From: Eubacteriaceae bacterium
GTDB lineage: Bacteria > Bacillota > Clostridia > Eubacteriales > Anaerofustaceae
Length of the DNA: 64,000 bases
Direction: 5' to 3'
Assembly (NCBI GenBank): GCA_009782515.1
Contig: WRIY01000002.1
Span: forward strand, 62,001-126,000
Shown: one piece after another, positions 1-8,080 of the stretch
How the letters are laid out: each line of letters opens with the position of its first letter
Position numbering within the stretch: the stretch's first letter is position 1
Notes under the pieces: model-generated
Database searches by the model: none
Seen by the model: only the letters and a program-made list of their open reading frames with translations
What the model was told of the DNA's origin: nothing
Translations under genes and position numbers: made by a program

Positions 1-79
1 CCTATATCCAAGTGTTCTGAATGGTTGCTGAACAACAGTAGATAATAATCAGAGCAAGCCTCAACTAAGGAGTTATATA

Positions 80-3000
80 ATGGCAAAAAAAATGAAAACT
101 ATGGATGGCAACAATGCAGCTGCATATACAGCATATGCTTTCACTGAAGTTGCTGCCATATATCCAATTACGCCTTCCTCAACAATGGCTGAGGTGGTTG
201 ATGAATGGTCAGCTAATGGCCAGCTAAACATATTCGGCCAAAAGGTCGATGTTGTTGAAATGCAGTCAGAAGGCGGCGCAGCTGGCGCAGTTCATGGATC
301 GCTTACAGCAGGTGCACTAACAACTACATTCACAGCCTCCCAAGGGCTGCTTTTGATGCTGCCGAACATGTACAAAATAGCCGGAGAGTTCCTGCCCGGT
401 GTTTTTCATGTAAGCGCAAGGGCGATCGCAGGGCATGCTCTATCGATATTTGGGGACCATTCTGATGTTATGGCCACCCGCCAGACGGGATTTGCCCTTC
501 TCGCTTCATGCAGCGTACAGGAAGCAATGGATCTAGGCGGTGTTGCCCATCTTGCATCAATAAAGTCTTCTTTGCCCTTCCTTCATTTTTTCGATGGCTT
601 CAGAACATCGCACGAAATACAAAACATTGAAGTAATAGACTATGAAGACTTCGAGCGCATGCTGGACAAAGAAGCGCTCCAAAGGTTTAAAAACCGCTCA
701 CTGAACCCGGAACGCCCGTATACAAAGGGTACAGCGCAGAATCCGGATATTTTCTTTCAGGAGAAAGAAGCTGCCAACCGCTTTTATGAGAATGTCGATG
801 ATGTTGTCAACGACTATATGGGCCAAATAACTGAACTGACAGGGCGCGAATACAAGCCTTTCCAGTATTACGGAGATCCGCAAGCGGAGAATGTTATCAT
901 CGCTATGGGCTCTGTTTGCGAAGCAATAGAAGAAACGATAGACTATCTGGCAAAACAGGGCAAGAAGCTTGGCCTCATAAAAGTCAGGCTCTATAGGCCT
1001 TTTAGCGAAAAATACTTCTTTGAAGCCCTTCCTGATAGCGTAAAGAGAATTGCTGTTTTAGACCGAACAAAAGAGCCTGGATCTATCGGAGAGCCTCTTT
1101 ACCTGGATGTCAGAAGCGCATTTTACAATAAAGAGGGCATGCCGCTAATAGTTGGGGGAAGATACGGGCTTGGCTCAAAAGAAACCACCCCCTCACAAAT
1201 AAAAGCCGTTTACGAAAACCTTGAGGCGGCTGAGCCCAAGAACTCGTTTACCATAGGAATTGTTGATGACGTAACCAACCTTTCACTGCCTGTCACTGAG
1301 AAAATTGATGCATCGCCAGAGGATTGTGTGAGCTGCAAATTCTGGGGGCTTGGATCTGACGGCACTGTAGGTGCAAACAAAAGCGCAATCAAGATCATAG
1401 GCGATACTTCAGGCCTTTATGCACAAGGCTACTTTGACTATGACTCAAAAAAATCCGGCGGCTTAACAAGCTCCCATCTCCGGTTTGGACGTTCCCCTAT
1501 CCGCTCAACATACACCATTGACAGGGCTGACATTGTCTGCTGCTCGATGCAAAGCTATCTTGAGCAATATGACATGGTTTCTGATCTGAAGGAGAATGGA
1601 GTGTTCCTGCTCAATACAGCCTGGGACGCCAAAGAGCTTGACGAAAACATGCCAGCTGAATACAAGAGGGAAATAGCCCAAAAGAGCATAAACTTTTATA
1701 CAATAGATGCTTCATTGATCGCTGAAGAAGTCGGGCTGGGCAGAAAAACCAACATGATAATGGAGGCGGCATTCTTCTACCTTGCCAACGTCATTCCCTA
1801 CGATGAGGCAGAAAAGCTGCTCAAAGAGGAAGTAGTAGAAAACTACGGCAAGAAGGGCGAAAAAATACTGCAGATGAACTTCGACGGCATAGAAAGGGCA
1901 ATAAGCGCTCTGCATAAGGCCGAAGTTCCGCAATCTTGGCTGCAAGCTGATGTGAGCGAAAAGCAGCCTGCCAGCGAACCTGCTTTTATAAAGGATATCT
2001 TGCGCCCCATGACGCGAAAAAAAGGAGACTTGCTTCCTGTGTCCACTTTCGTAGGCATGGAGGACGGTGTTTTCCCGTCTGGAACATCAGCATACGAAAA
2101 GAGAAATATAGCAATGGAAGTTCCGGTTTGGAACAGCGAAAACTGCATTCAATGCGCACAATGCTCTTTCGTATGCCCTCATGCTGCAATCAGGCCGTTT
2201 CTTCTTACGCCTGAAGAAGCTCAGGCAGCCCCAATGCAGTTTTCGACGCGCAAGCCAAACGGCAAAGCTCTCGAAGCCTACGCTTTCCGTGTGCAGGTAT
2301 CGCCAAAAGACTGCACAGGGTGCGGCAGCTGCATAAATGTCTGCCAAGGCAAAGAAAAAGCGCTTTCATTCAGGGATGTAGAAGACAGCGGCGATGATGC
2401 AGTTTTATGGGACTACATTTCGCAGTTGCCGCTAAAAGAGTCCGGCTTGAATAAGTTCTCAGTTAGGGGAAGCCAGTTCTGCCAGCCGCTGCTTGAGTTC
2501 TCAGGAGCTTGCGAAGGCTGCGGCGAAACCCCTTACGCCAAATTGCTGACACAGCTGTTTGGCGATCGCATGTATATAGCCAATGCAACAGGATGCACCT
2601 CCATCTGGGGCGCATCTGCCCCAAGCATTCCTTATACAAAAAATGCCAAGGGCCAAGGGCCGGCATGGGCTAACTCGCTCTTTGAAGACAATGCAGAGTA
2701 TGGCTACGGCATGGCATTAAGCGTTAAAAAGCAAAGAAATACGCTCAAGGGCAAAGCTGAGGATCTTTTAGGCTCCACTTCGGATACCAATTTAAAAGAA
2801 GCCCTTGCCGGCTGGATCACCGCATTTGATGATGATGCTGTGTCTGAAGAGGCGTCAACCGCCCTCGTGGCCGCCCTTGAGGCAACAAGCGAGCAAAACG
2901 CTGACAGAGACTATCTGCTTAGCAACAAAGAGCAGCTAAGGAAGAAGAGCATTTGGATCTTCGGCGGCGATGGCTGGGCATATGACATTGGCTACGGAGG

Positions 3001-3592
3001 CTTGGATCATGTACTGGCTAGCGGAGAGAACCTCAATGTATTCGTGTTTGATACAGAGGTGTACTCAAACACCGGCGGGCAGTCATCCAAGTCAACGCCG
3101 ACAGCTGCAGTGGCTAAGTTTGCAGCCCAAGGCAAGAAAGTGCAAAAGAAGGATCTCGGCATGATGGCAGCCTCTTACGGATATGTGTATGTCGCGCAGG
3201 TCTCGCTGGCGGATATGAACCATCTGCTCAAGGCTGTAAAGGAAGCGGAGAGCTTTGACGGGCCAAGCATAATAATTGCATACGCGCCTTGCATTAACCA
3301 TGGCATCAAGTCCGGCATGGGCAGCAGTGTGCAGCAGTGCAAGAATGCTGTTGAAAGCGGTTACTGGCACCACTACAGGTATAACCCAAACAGCTCTGCT
3401 GCCGGCGCAAATCCATTTACGCTTGACAGCAAGCCGCCAACAAAAGATTTCGAAGAGTTTATAAAATCTGAGACCCGCTATACTGCTCTTGAGGTTACGT
3501 TCCCGGAGATTGCTAAAGAGCTGTTTGCAAAATCAGCGCTCGACGCAAAGGGCAGATACGAAAAATACGCGAAAATGGCAGAGCAAGAATAG
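80..3592 (+). CDS. nifJ: Pyruvate:ferredoxin (flavodoxin) oxidoreductase
   Basis: Single-chain PFOR of 1170 residues, the usual length. It decarboxylates pyruvate with CoA to acetyl-CoA, CO2 and reduced ferredoxin in the cytoplasm, the central step of anaerobic pyruvate use. The N-terminal YPITPSS loop is typical of domain I. Two ferredoxin-type 4Fe-4S motifs lie near residues 688-700 (CIQCAQCSFVC) and 743-755 (CTGCGSCINVC). The extra cysteines of the third cluster follow (CEGCGE), and the TPP-binding motif GDGWAYDIGYGG starts near 961. The ATG follows an AAGGAG Shine-Dalgarno at 66-71. The gene is monocistronic and is followed by a terminator. Confidence 0.97.
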   Translation: MAKKMKTMDGNNAAAYTAYAFTEVAAIYPITPSSTMAEVVDEWSANGQLNIFGQKVDVVEMQSEGGAAGAVHGSLTAGALTTTFTASQGLLLMLPNMYKIAGEFLPGVFHVSARAIAGHALSIFGDHSDVMATRQTGFALLASCSVQEAMDLGGVAHLASIKSSLPFLHFFDGFRTSHEIQNIEVIDYEDFERMLDKEALQRFKNRSLNPERPYTKGTAQNPDIFFQEKEAANRFYENVDDVVNDYMGQITELTGREYKPFQYYGDPQAENVIIAMGSVCEAIEETIDYLAKQGKKLGLIKVRLYRPFSEKYFFEALPDSVKRIAVLDRTKEPGSIGEPLYLDVRSAFYNKEGMPLIVGGRYGLGSKETTPSQIKAVYENLEAAEPKNSFTIGIVDDVTNLSLPVTEKIDASPEDCVSCKFWGLGSDGTVGANKSAIKIIGDTSGLYAQGYFDYDSKKSGGLTSSHLRFGRSPIRSTYTIDRADIVCCSMQSYLEQYDMVSDLKENGVFLLNTAWDAKELDENMPAEYKREIAQKSINFYTIDASLIAEEVGLGRKTNMIMEAAFFYLANVIPYDEAEKLLKEEVVENYGKKGEKILQMNFDGIERAISALHKAEVPQSWLQADVSEKQPASEPAFIKDILRPMTRKKGDLLPVSTFVGMEDGVFPSGTSAYEKRNIAMEVPVWNSENCIQCAQCSFVCPHAAIRPFLLTPEEAQAAPMQFSTRKPNGKALEAYAFRVQVSPKDCTGCGSCINVCQGKEKALSFRDVEDSGDDAVLWDYISQLPLKESGLNKFSVRGSQFCQPLLEFSGACEGCGETPYAKLLTQLFGDRMYIANATGCTSIWGASAPSIPYTKNAKGQGPAWANSLFEDNAEYGYGMALSVKKQRNTLKGKAEDLLGSTSDTNLKEALAGWITAFDDDAVSEEASTALVAALEATSEQNADRDYLLSNKEQLRKKSIWIFGGDGWAYDIGYGGLDHVLASGENLNVFVFDTEVYSNTGGQSSKSTPTAAVAKFAAQGKKVQKKDLGMMAASYGYVYVAQVSLADMNHLLKAVKEAESFDGPSIIIAYAPCINHGIKSGMGSSVQQCKNAVESGYWHHYRYNPNSSAAGANPFTLDSKPPTKDFEEFIKSETRYTALEVTFPEIAKELFAKSALDAKGRYEKYAKMAEQE

Positions 3593-3610
3593 CTTATTGG
3601 CATAAATGAA

Positions 3611-3653
3611 AAGATGCAAAGCTGATGCTGGCATACAGCTTGCATCTTTTTTT
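3611..3653 (+). terminator. Intrinsic terminator of nifJ
   Basis: Arms GATGCAAAGCTG and CAGCTTGCATC pair with one bulged base around a ten-base loop, followed by seven T. It starts about 20 nt after the nifJ stop. Confidence 0.8.
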
Positions 3654-3725
3654 GATCAAATTCAAAGCTCAAGCCTTGCACCTGCAGGCTAAATGGCTTA
3701 ACTGAATATGAAGTGCGTGCACAAG

Positions 3726-3751
3726 CAAAAAAAACAGGCTGTATGCAGCCT
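3726..3751 (-). terminator. Intrinsic terminator, minus strand
   Basis: On the minus strand AGGCTG-CATA-CAGCCT is followed by G and eight T. It lies about 175 bp past the stop of the 3927-4787 gene and probably ends the cob cluster/cysteine-synthase-like transcript. The rest of 3654-3926 shows no gene. Confidence 0.6.
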
Positions 3752-3926
3752 CCTTGCCATAAAACAGGCACGCTTAAGGAGATATGCGGGCGCTTTTGCT
3801 TGCGTGATAGAGACTTGCGGCGACGGTATGAAACGCAAAAAATTTGTGCATAAGGCCCATATGCCTTAGCCGGCAGGGGAGGGCAGGCAGGCTGGCGCTA
3901 AGAATTGCCGCAGCCGTTTGCCGGCC

Positions 3927-4787
3927 CTAATACTGCATGTCAAGAAATCGCATATATCCGCCTTCGCTCAGAAGGCACACGATTTTGCTTCCTGCAAATT
4001 CTGGCTTTGCAGCAAGCTCCAAAGCTGCACAAATGGCAGCAACCGAGCTAAGGCCAAGCATAAGGCCTTCTGTTCTCGCCAGAATGTCCTGCTCTTCATA
4101 TACTTCATCGATATCAATGCTTATCAGCTCATCGAAGCAGTCTTCTATCGTCTGGTCGATCGCCTCTTCATACAGCTCCTCGTATGTAGCCCCAAATACT
4201 CTTACATTCCGCTCCTGGTCTTTGAAGAACTGGTACATGCCTGAAAGGTCATCAGCATATGTAAGATGTGCAACTAAAACATCTATTTCGCCGTTTGTGT
4301 CTCTCCAAATTTCAGGAGCTGTGGAAAAATAGTGCGTCTGCTCCTTGAGCTTGCCCAGATCAATAAATACGCCATTGCTGTCTTCTTCAGCAAGCGATTT
4401 TGCGTATGAGAGGCCGGACTCTGCACTTGCCATGTACACAAGCTCAACTTCTGCAGCGTAATAGCTGGCAAGCTCAATATTGCTGGGGTTGTCAGTGTCA
4501 GGCATAACGAGATGAAATGGGTTGCCGCAGATTGCTGCATAAAACGCAAGTGACAGGATGCAGTCGCCGTAGCCCCATGCATATAGCATTGTTTGGCTGG
4601 TAGCATTTAGCTCTTCTGCTTCCTTGCCAATTGCAATAGCAATTCTGTCTTGCATAGCGGCAAATGGGTTGTAAAACTCAAGTTTTGCGAAAAGCTCTGC
4701 CGGTATTCCTCTGGCTGCTTCTGTTTTGGATAGCCGTAAAATGGGGGTTTCGCCTACAAGATCTAATGCTGAATTCTTAAAAACCAT
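3927..4787 (-). CDS. Cysteine-synthase-like protein lacking the PLP lysine
   Basis: A fold-type II PLP-enzyme relative closest to cysteine synthase (CysK/CysM), 286 residues against a usual ~305. VGETPILRL at the N-terminus matches the family's IGNTPLVRL, and NPFAAMQDR (about 40-48) aligns with NPxxSVKDR. The lysine that forms the Schiff base with PLP is Gln46 here (codon CAA at 4650-4652). The substrate loop TSGNTG is replaced by YAWGYGD (69-75), the glycine-rich phosphate loop is not recognisable, and the late SSGA motif is SSVAA. The frame is intact with normal codon use, so it looks like a maintained pseudoenzyme rather than a decayed gene. Role unknown; a regulatory or scaffold role, as CysK has with partner proteins, is only a guess. 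Confidence 0.75.
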   Translation of the reverse strand: MVFKNSALDLVGETPILRLSKTEAARGIPAELFAKLEFYNPFAAMQDRIAIAIGKEAEELNATSQTMLYAWGYGDCILSLAFYAAICGNPFHLVMPDTDNPSNIELASYYAAEVELVYMASAESGLSYAKSLAEEDSNGVFIDLGKLKEQTHYFSTAPEIWRDTNGEIDVLVAHLTYADDLSGMYQFFKDQERNVRVFGATYEELYEEAIDQTIEDCFDELISIDIDEVYEEQDILARTEGLMLGLSSVAAICAALELAAKPEFAGSKIVCLLSEGGYMRFLDMQY

Positions 4788-4832
4788 GGTGTCACTCTCG
4801 TAGTTATGATGTTGTGTATAACAGAAGCTATT

Positions 4833-5432
4833 TTAGCATATTCTCTGCGACTTGTTTACAATTATTTCAGAATCTATCTGAATTAGATCAAATAGGTACC
4901 CTTCCGAGTGTTTTGGCATTATGCTGTAGAAGTCTGCATCCCACTCATCCATAAGCGACATATATAAAAAGGCAATAGTGCCCCCATGGGAGATGATAGT
5001 TATCGATTCTGCAGAGTGCTCGCTGGCGTCGTTAATCGCATAATCAAGCCCCTTAAGGATCCTTGACAAAAACATGTTGTTGCTTTCGCCATTAGGGCAT
5101 TTTACATCGCCGGTTTTGTCCTGAAGCCATAATATATACTCGTTATTTGCCATTAGCTCTTCGTTTGTCTTCATTTCGAAATCGCCAAAATTATATTCTG
5201 TCAGCAATGGCACTATGCAGTAGTTTTCATTGCTGAAAAGCTCCTGCATTGTCTGGATGGCTCTAGCGCGATCGCTGGTATAGTATCTGTCAGTGCTTAT
5301 ATAAAGCTCTTTGTTTTTGTTGTCAATTAACTGCTGCCTGCCAGCCTTGCTTATGTGGGGATCGCTTGAGCCTTGGTAAAGCATGGCCTCGTTTTCCAAG
5401 GTTTTGGCATGGCGAATCATCTGGACAAGCAC
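4833..5432 (-). CDS. Histidine phosphatase family protein, possible alpha-ribazole phosphatase
   Basis: 199-residue phosphoglycerate-mutase-like phosphatase. The phosphohistidine motif is RHAKT at residues 7-11 and the second catalytic histidine sits in SHGG near 150. Members of this branch include CobC, which removes the 5'-phosphate of alpha-ribazole (phosphate) in nucleotide-loop assembly of cobalamin. The GTG start (5430-5432) shares one base with the TAG stop of the CobU-like gene, implying translational coupling. Position at the end of the cobU-cobS cluster favours the CobC role; the sequence alone does not prove the substrate. Confidence 0.7.
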   Translation of the reverse strand: MLVQMIRHAKTLENEAMLYQGSSDPHISKAGRQQLIDNKNKELYISTDRYYTSDRARAIQTMQELFSNENYCIVPLLTEYNFGDFEMKTNEELMANNEYILWLQDKTGDVKCPNGESNNMFLSRILKGLDYAINDASEHSAESITIISHGGTIAFLYMSLMDEWDADFYSIMPKHSEGYLFDLIQIDSEIIVNKSQRIC

Positions 5433-5809
5433 TATTTCAGCCTCTCCCCAATGCCGCAGAAAACTCTGTATGCCTCATCTGCATATCCCATAAGCAACTG
5501 CATGCTTTTGCCTGCATACTTTCGGTACAGCCTGTTTACAGCCCCCATTGGCACCAGCCCGCTGCATACATCATCCATAATAATGATTTTGCCCTTAATG
5601 TCGTCAAAGTGGCTAATAATGAATTCGCTGGGATCCGTGCCGCTCTTTGCGCACTCAAAAATGAACTCATGAAAGCTGTCAATCGCTTTATATGAAAAGC
5701 TCGGCTGCTCATTTTCTGAGCAGGTATATATCTCTTCCGGGCTTAGGCCAAATGCTCTTTGTGCAAAAGCTGTTTTGCCTTGGTAAGCCCCTCCAAATAT
5801 TAAAACCAT
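5432..5809 (-). CDS. Short CobU-like P-loop protein
   Basis: 125-residue protein with a P-loop near the N-terminus (GGAYQGKTAFA, 6-16). Its C-terminal half resembles the end of CobU: a GLVPMGAVNRLYRKYAGK stretch, then an ADEAYRV segment and GIGERLK at the very end. The central segment of full CobU is missing, and a full-length cobU lies 0.8 kb upstream in the same operon. Start ATG is preceded by AGGAGG at 5815-5820. It may be a kinase-like paralogue or accessory subunit of the adenosylcobinamide pathway. Activity cannot be judged. Confidence 0.65.
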   Translation of the reverse strand: MVLIFGGAYQGKTAFAQRAFGLSPEEIYTCSENEQPSFSYKAIDSFHEFIFECAKSGTDPSEFIISHFDDIKGKIIIMDDVCSGLVPMGAVNRLYRKYAGKSMQLLMGYADEAYRVFCGIGERLK

Positions 5810-5818
5810 ACTGCCCTC

Positions 5819-6577
5819 CTAGCTGATTTGGCAAATTGGCATTGCCAAATAGCATAAAATCTCTGAAAGAATGATTGATGCGCCAATTATATCGCCATTA
5901 ATGCCTCCGAGCTCGCGCTTTGCATGGCTTGCGAGCATGTATGAGGCAAATAGCGAAGCCAATGCAGCCGCAAAGGCCCAGACTCCTGCAAGCAGGAGAA
6001 TTCCGACGGCTGTGCATGAGGCGGCAATAAACACACATGCCAGGTGAACCGGCTTTTTGCCTGAGGTAAAATAGCGCATAATGGTGCTTGTTTCTAGCGG
6101 ATCAATAGTAAACATCAATGTGATTGCCCATGCCCTTGAAAGCATTGGTATTAGCACTAGCAGAATATCCAGCTTAGGAGGAAGGCTTACCCACTCCAAA
6201 AAAGAAGAATAGTACGCCAAAATTGCCAGAGTTGCGCAAATTGAGGCAAACGCCCCGGTTGCTGAGTCTTTGAGTATTCTAAGCTTTCCTTCTCTGTCCC
6301 TTGAGGACAAAAGGCAGTCAGCGCTATCCATAAGGCCGTCAAAGTGCAAAAAGCCACAGACTGCAAATACTGATAAAAGCATTATAAAAGCGCTGATGCC
6401 ATTTGCTGCTCCGATTAGAAACCTTGACAGCTTTGCAGCAGCGAAAGTGGCTGTACCGCATATAGCGCCAACTGCAGGCAGCCAAGCTGCTGCAGAGGAG
6501 CCCTTGTCTTCGCCCCATTGGATATTTTTAATTGGGATTTTTGAGAACATGCTTATGCATATAAGTAATGCTTGCAT
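5819..6577 (-). CDS. cobS: Adenosylcobinamide-GDP ribazoletransferase (cobalamin synthase)
   Basis: Integral membrane enzyme joining adenosylcobinamide-GDP to alpha-ribazole (phosphate), the last step of the nucleotide-loop pathway. Recognised by FLHFDGLMDSADCLLSS with KLRILKDSATGAFA (family HxDGLxDxxD and KD..GA motifs) and by GGINGDIIGA near the C-terminus, plus several hydrophobic segments. The frame is open up to 6730 inside cobU. I chose the ATG at 6577 (MQALLICIS, ~252 residues) because family proteins begin there. The only strong Shine-Dalgarno (GAGGAGG, about 6601-6607) is ~24 nt upstream with no in-frame start codon between, so the start is less certain than the identity. Confidence 0.9.
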   Translation of the reverse strand: MQALLICISMFSKIPIKNIQWGEDKGSSAAAWLPAVGAICGTATFAAAKLSRFLIGAANGISAFIMLLSVFAVCGFLHFDGLMDSADCLLSSRDREGKLRILKDSATGAFASICATLAILAYYSSFLEWVSLPPKLDILLVLIPMLSRAWAITLMFTIDPLETSTIMRYFTSGKKPVHLACVFIAASCTAVGILLLAGVWAFAAALASLFASYMLASHAKRELGGINGDIIGASIILSEILCYLAMPICQIS

Positions 6578-6626
6578 TGGTTTTGCGCACTGTAAATGCG
6601 CCTCCTCCTCTCTGCTAAAGGCACTA

Positions 6627-7235
6627 TTACCTAAGCTCGCTCCCAGAATTAACACTGGCTGCTTGCAGCTCGCCTGCGATATTGCCAAGAGGGTAGTTAG
6701 CAGTGTTTTTGTGGGCAATCGCAAAGCCATAGGCGCATTCTATGACAAGGCCAGCCTCATGCGCGATCATTTGGTGGACCTGGCCCATAGTCTTTCTATA
6801 ATTCTCAACTTCAGCAGAATGCCTCTCGGCATCCGAGAAAATATAATCAGAAACAACTGCCATGTTGCTGCATGCTTTAGAGATATTTAAAATTGACTGG
6901 GCAATATCTTCAGAGCCCATAGATGCAACGCTTGGGTGCCCTGAGAATAAGGCATTTTGCACGTATGAAGTCACACTGTCAAAAAGCACTGAGCCGCCTG
7001 ATGAAACCTTGCTAATGCAATTGCCCAAGTTATAGCCTTCTTCTATAGAAGCAAAACCCCAGCCGCTGCGCTCATCGACATGCTTTTGGACTCGCAAACG
7101 GTCTTCGTCGTCAACAGGAACCATTGTAGCTAAATAAAAGAGATCGCCATTGTTTTCATAGCTTAGTTTTTTTATTAGTATTTGGGCAAACATGCTTTTG
7201 CCGCTGCTCGCCCCTCCAAGAATTAGTGCTAGCAT
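6627..7235 (-). CDS. cobU: Bifunctional adenosylcobinamide kinase / adenosylcobinamide-phosphate guanylyltransferase
   Basis: 202 residues. P-loop GGASSGKS at 7-14, then YLATM with a DxED..R...H...R...W segment (about 34-60), as in CobU/CobP. The C-terminal NYRKTMGQVHQMIA stretch corresponds to the family's FRDxxGxxNQxxA. It phosphorylates adenosylcobinamide and adds GMP. First gene of a minus-strand cluster cobU-cobS-CobU-like-phosphatase, so the window holds only the late salvage/assembly part of B12 synthesis. AGAGG precedes the ATG. I found no cobalamin riboswitch upstream. Confidence 0.9.
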   Translation of the reverse strand: MLALILGGASSGKSMFAQILIKKLSYENNGDLFYLATMVPVDDEDRLRVQKHVDERSGWGFASIEEGYNLGNCISKVSSGGSVLFDSVTSYVQNALFSGHPSVASMGSEDIAQSILNISKACSNMAVVSDYIFSDAERHSAEVENYRKTMGQVHQMIAHEAGLVIECAYGFAIAHKNTANYPLGNIAGELQAASVNSGSELR

Positions 7236-8080
7236 ATATGCCTCTTTATCGATTTATTTTTGTGTTCTGCAGATTGATTGCAGCCTCATGGCGCTTATAT
7301 CTGAAATTTCTGTCCGGCTGGTTTATTGCCGCAAAATAATGCAGCCGATTATAATTATAGCGAAGCAGCAGAAAAAATAACAGCATTATTCTAATTGCTT
7401 GCTGTAACATGCTGCGCGCATACGTGCATTGGGGCGATCCTATTTATTGCTCTTTGTTAGATTGTTCTATTTCCCGGCATCTATCCTCGTTAGGCTGCCG
7501 AATAATAAGCTTTTTAAAAATGCGCTATTAGCGTGTGCTAGAAAAACACTCGATGAAATTCTAAAAAAGTCCTATATTGAGTAAATAATTGGAAGATTGA
7601 TAAGGTTTCATTGGAAATATTAGCAAGCCAAATTATGTTTGTGGATAGTCTAAATATTGTCAATATATAGCTTCTATCTATAAAATGAACGTATATTTTC
7701 GTGCTATTTTATCTTTACGATAAAAATCTCTCCAGAATAGATCGATATGGCTGTTGATGCCCCATGCTAAATATTCGGGAAAAACAGTTAAAACAAGTTA
7801 AACTTTGGCCATTCGAATATAAACTCATATGCTTTGTATGTTATAATCAGACAGCCCTTAAGGAGTGGCAATTTGGTTATAAAAACAATCAAGAGCGAAT
7901 ATTGTTCAAATTTCATAACCCTGAGTGCCTCTTAAGAAAGTAGGTTTATGCCTATGGCAAAAGCAGCTTCAACTATGCGCTATGCCATCGAATTAATAAT
8001 TGGGTTATAGCGCTCGACGCTTATTTTTTATTGATTAAAAAACAAGCACTCTCCGATTTAGCTAAAAAAGGCGATTTGAG
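7236..8080. other. Non-coding AT-rich stretch with an imperfect inverted repeat
   Basis: 845 bp between divergent genes with no convincing ORF. At 7858-7936 there is a nested imperfect inverted repeat: outer arms CTTAAG at both ends, then GGTTAT/ATAACC, then ACAAT/ATTGT around an eleven-base centre. It could be a structured RNA, a small non-autonomous element remnant or a binding region. Nothing else is recognisable. Confidence 0.4.

Noticed and set aside
3927-4787. Functional cysteine synthase
   Set aside because: Catalytic lysine and the substrate and phosphate loops are absent.
7236-7450. Cobalamin riboswitch upstream of cobU
   Set aside because: I could not find the B12 box or the other conserved blocks on the minus strand.
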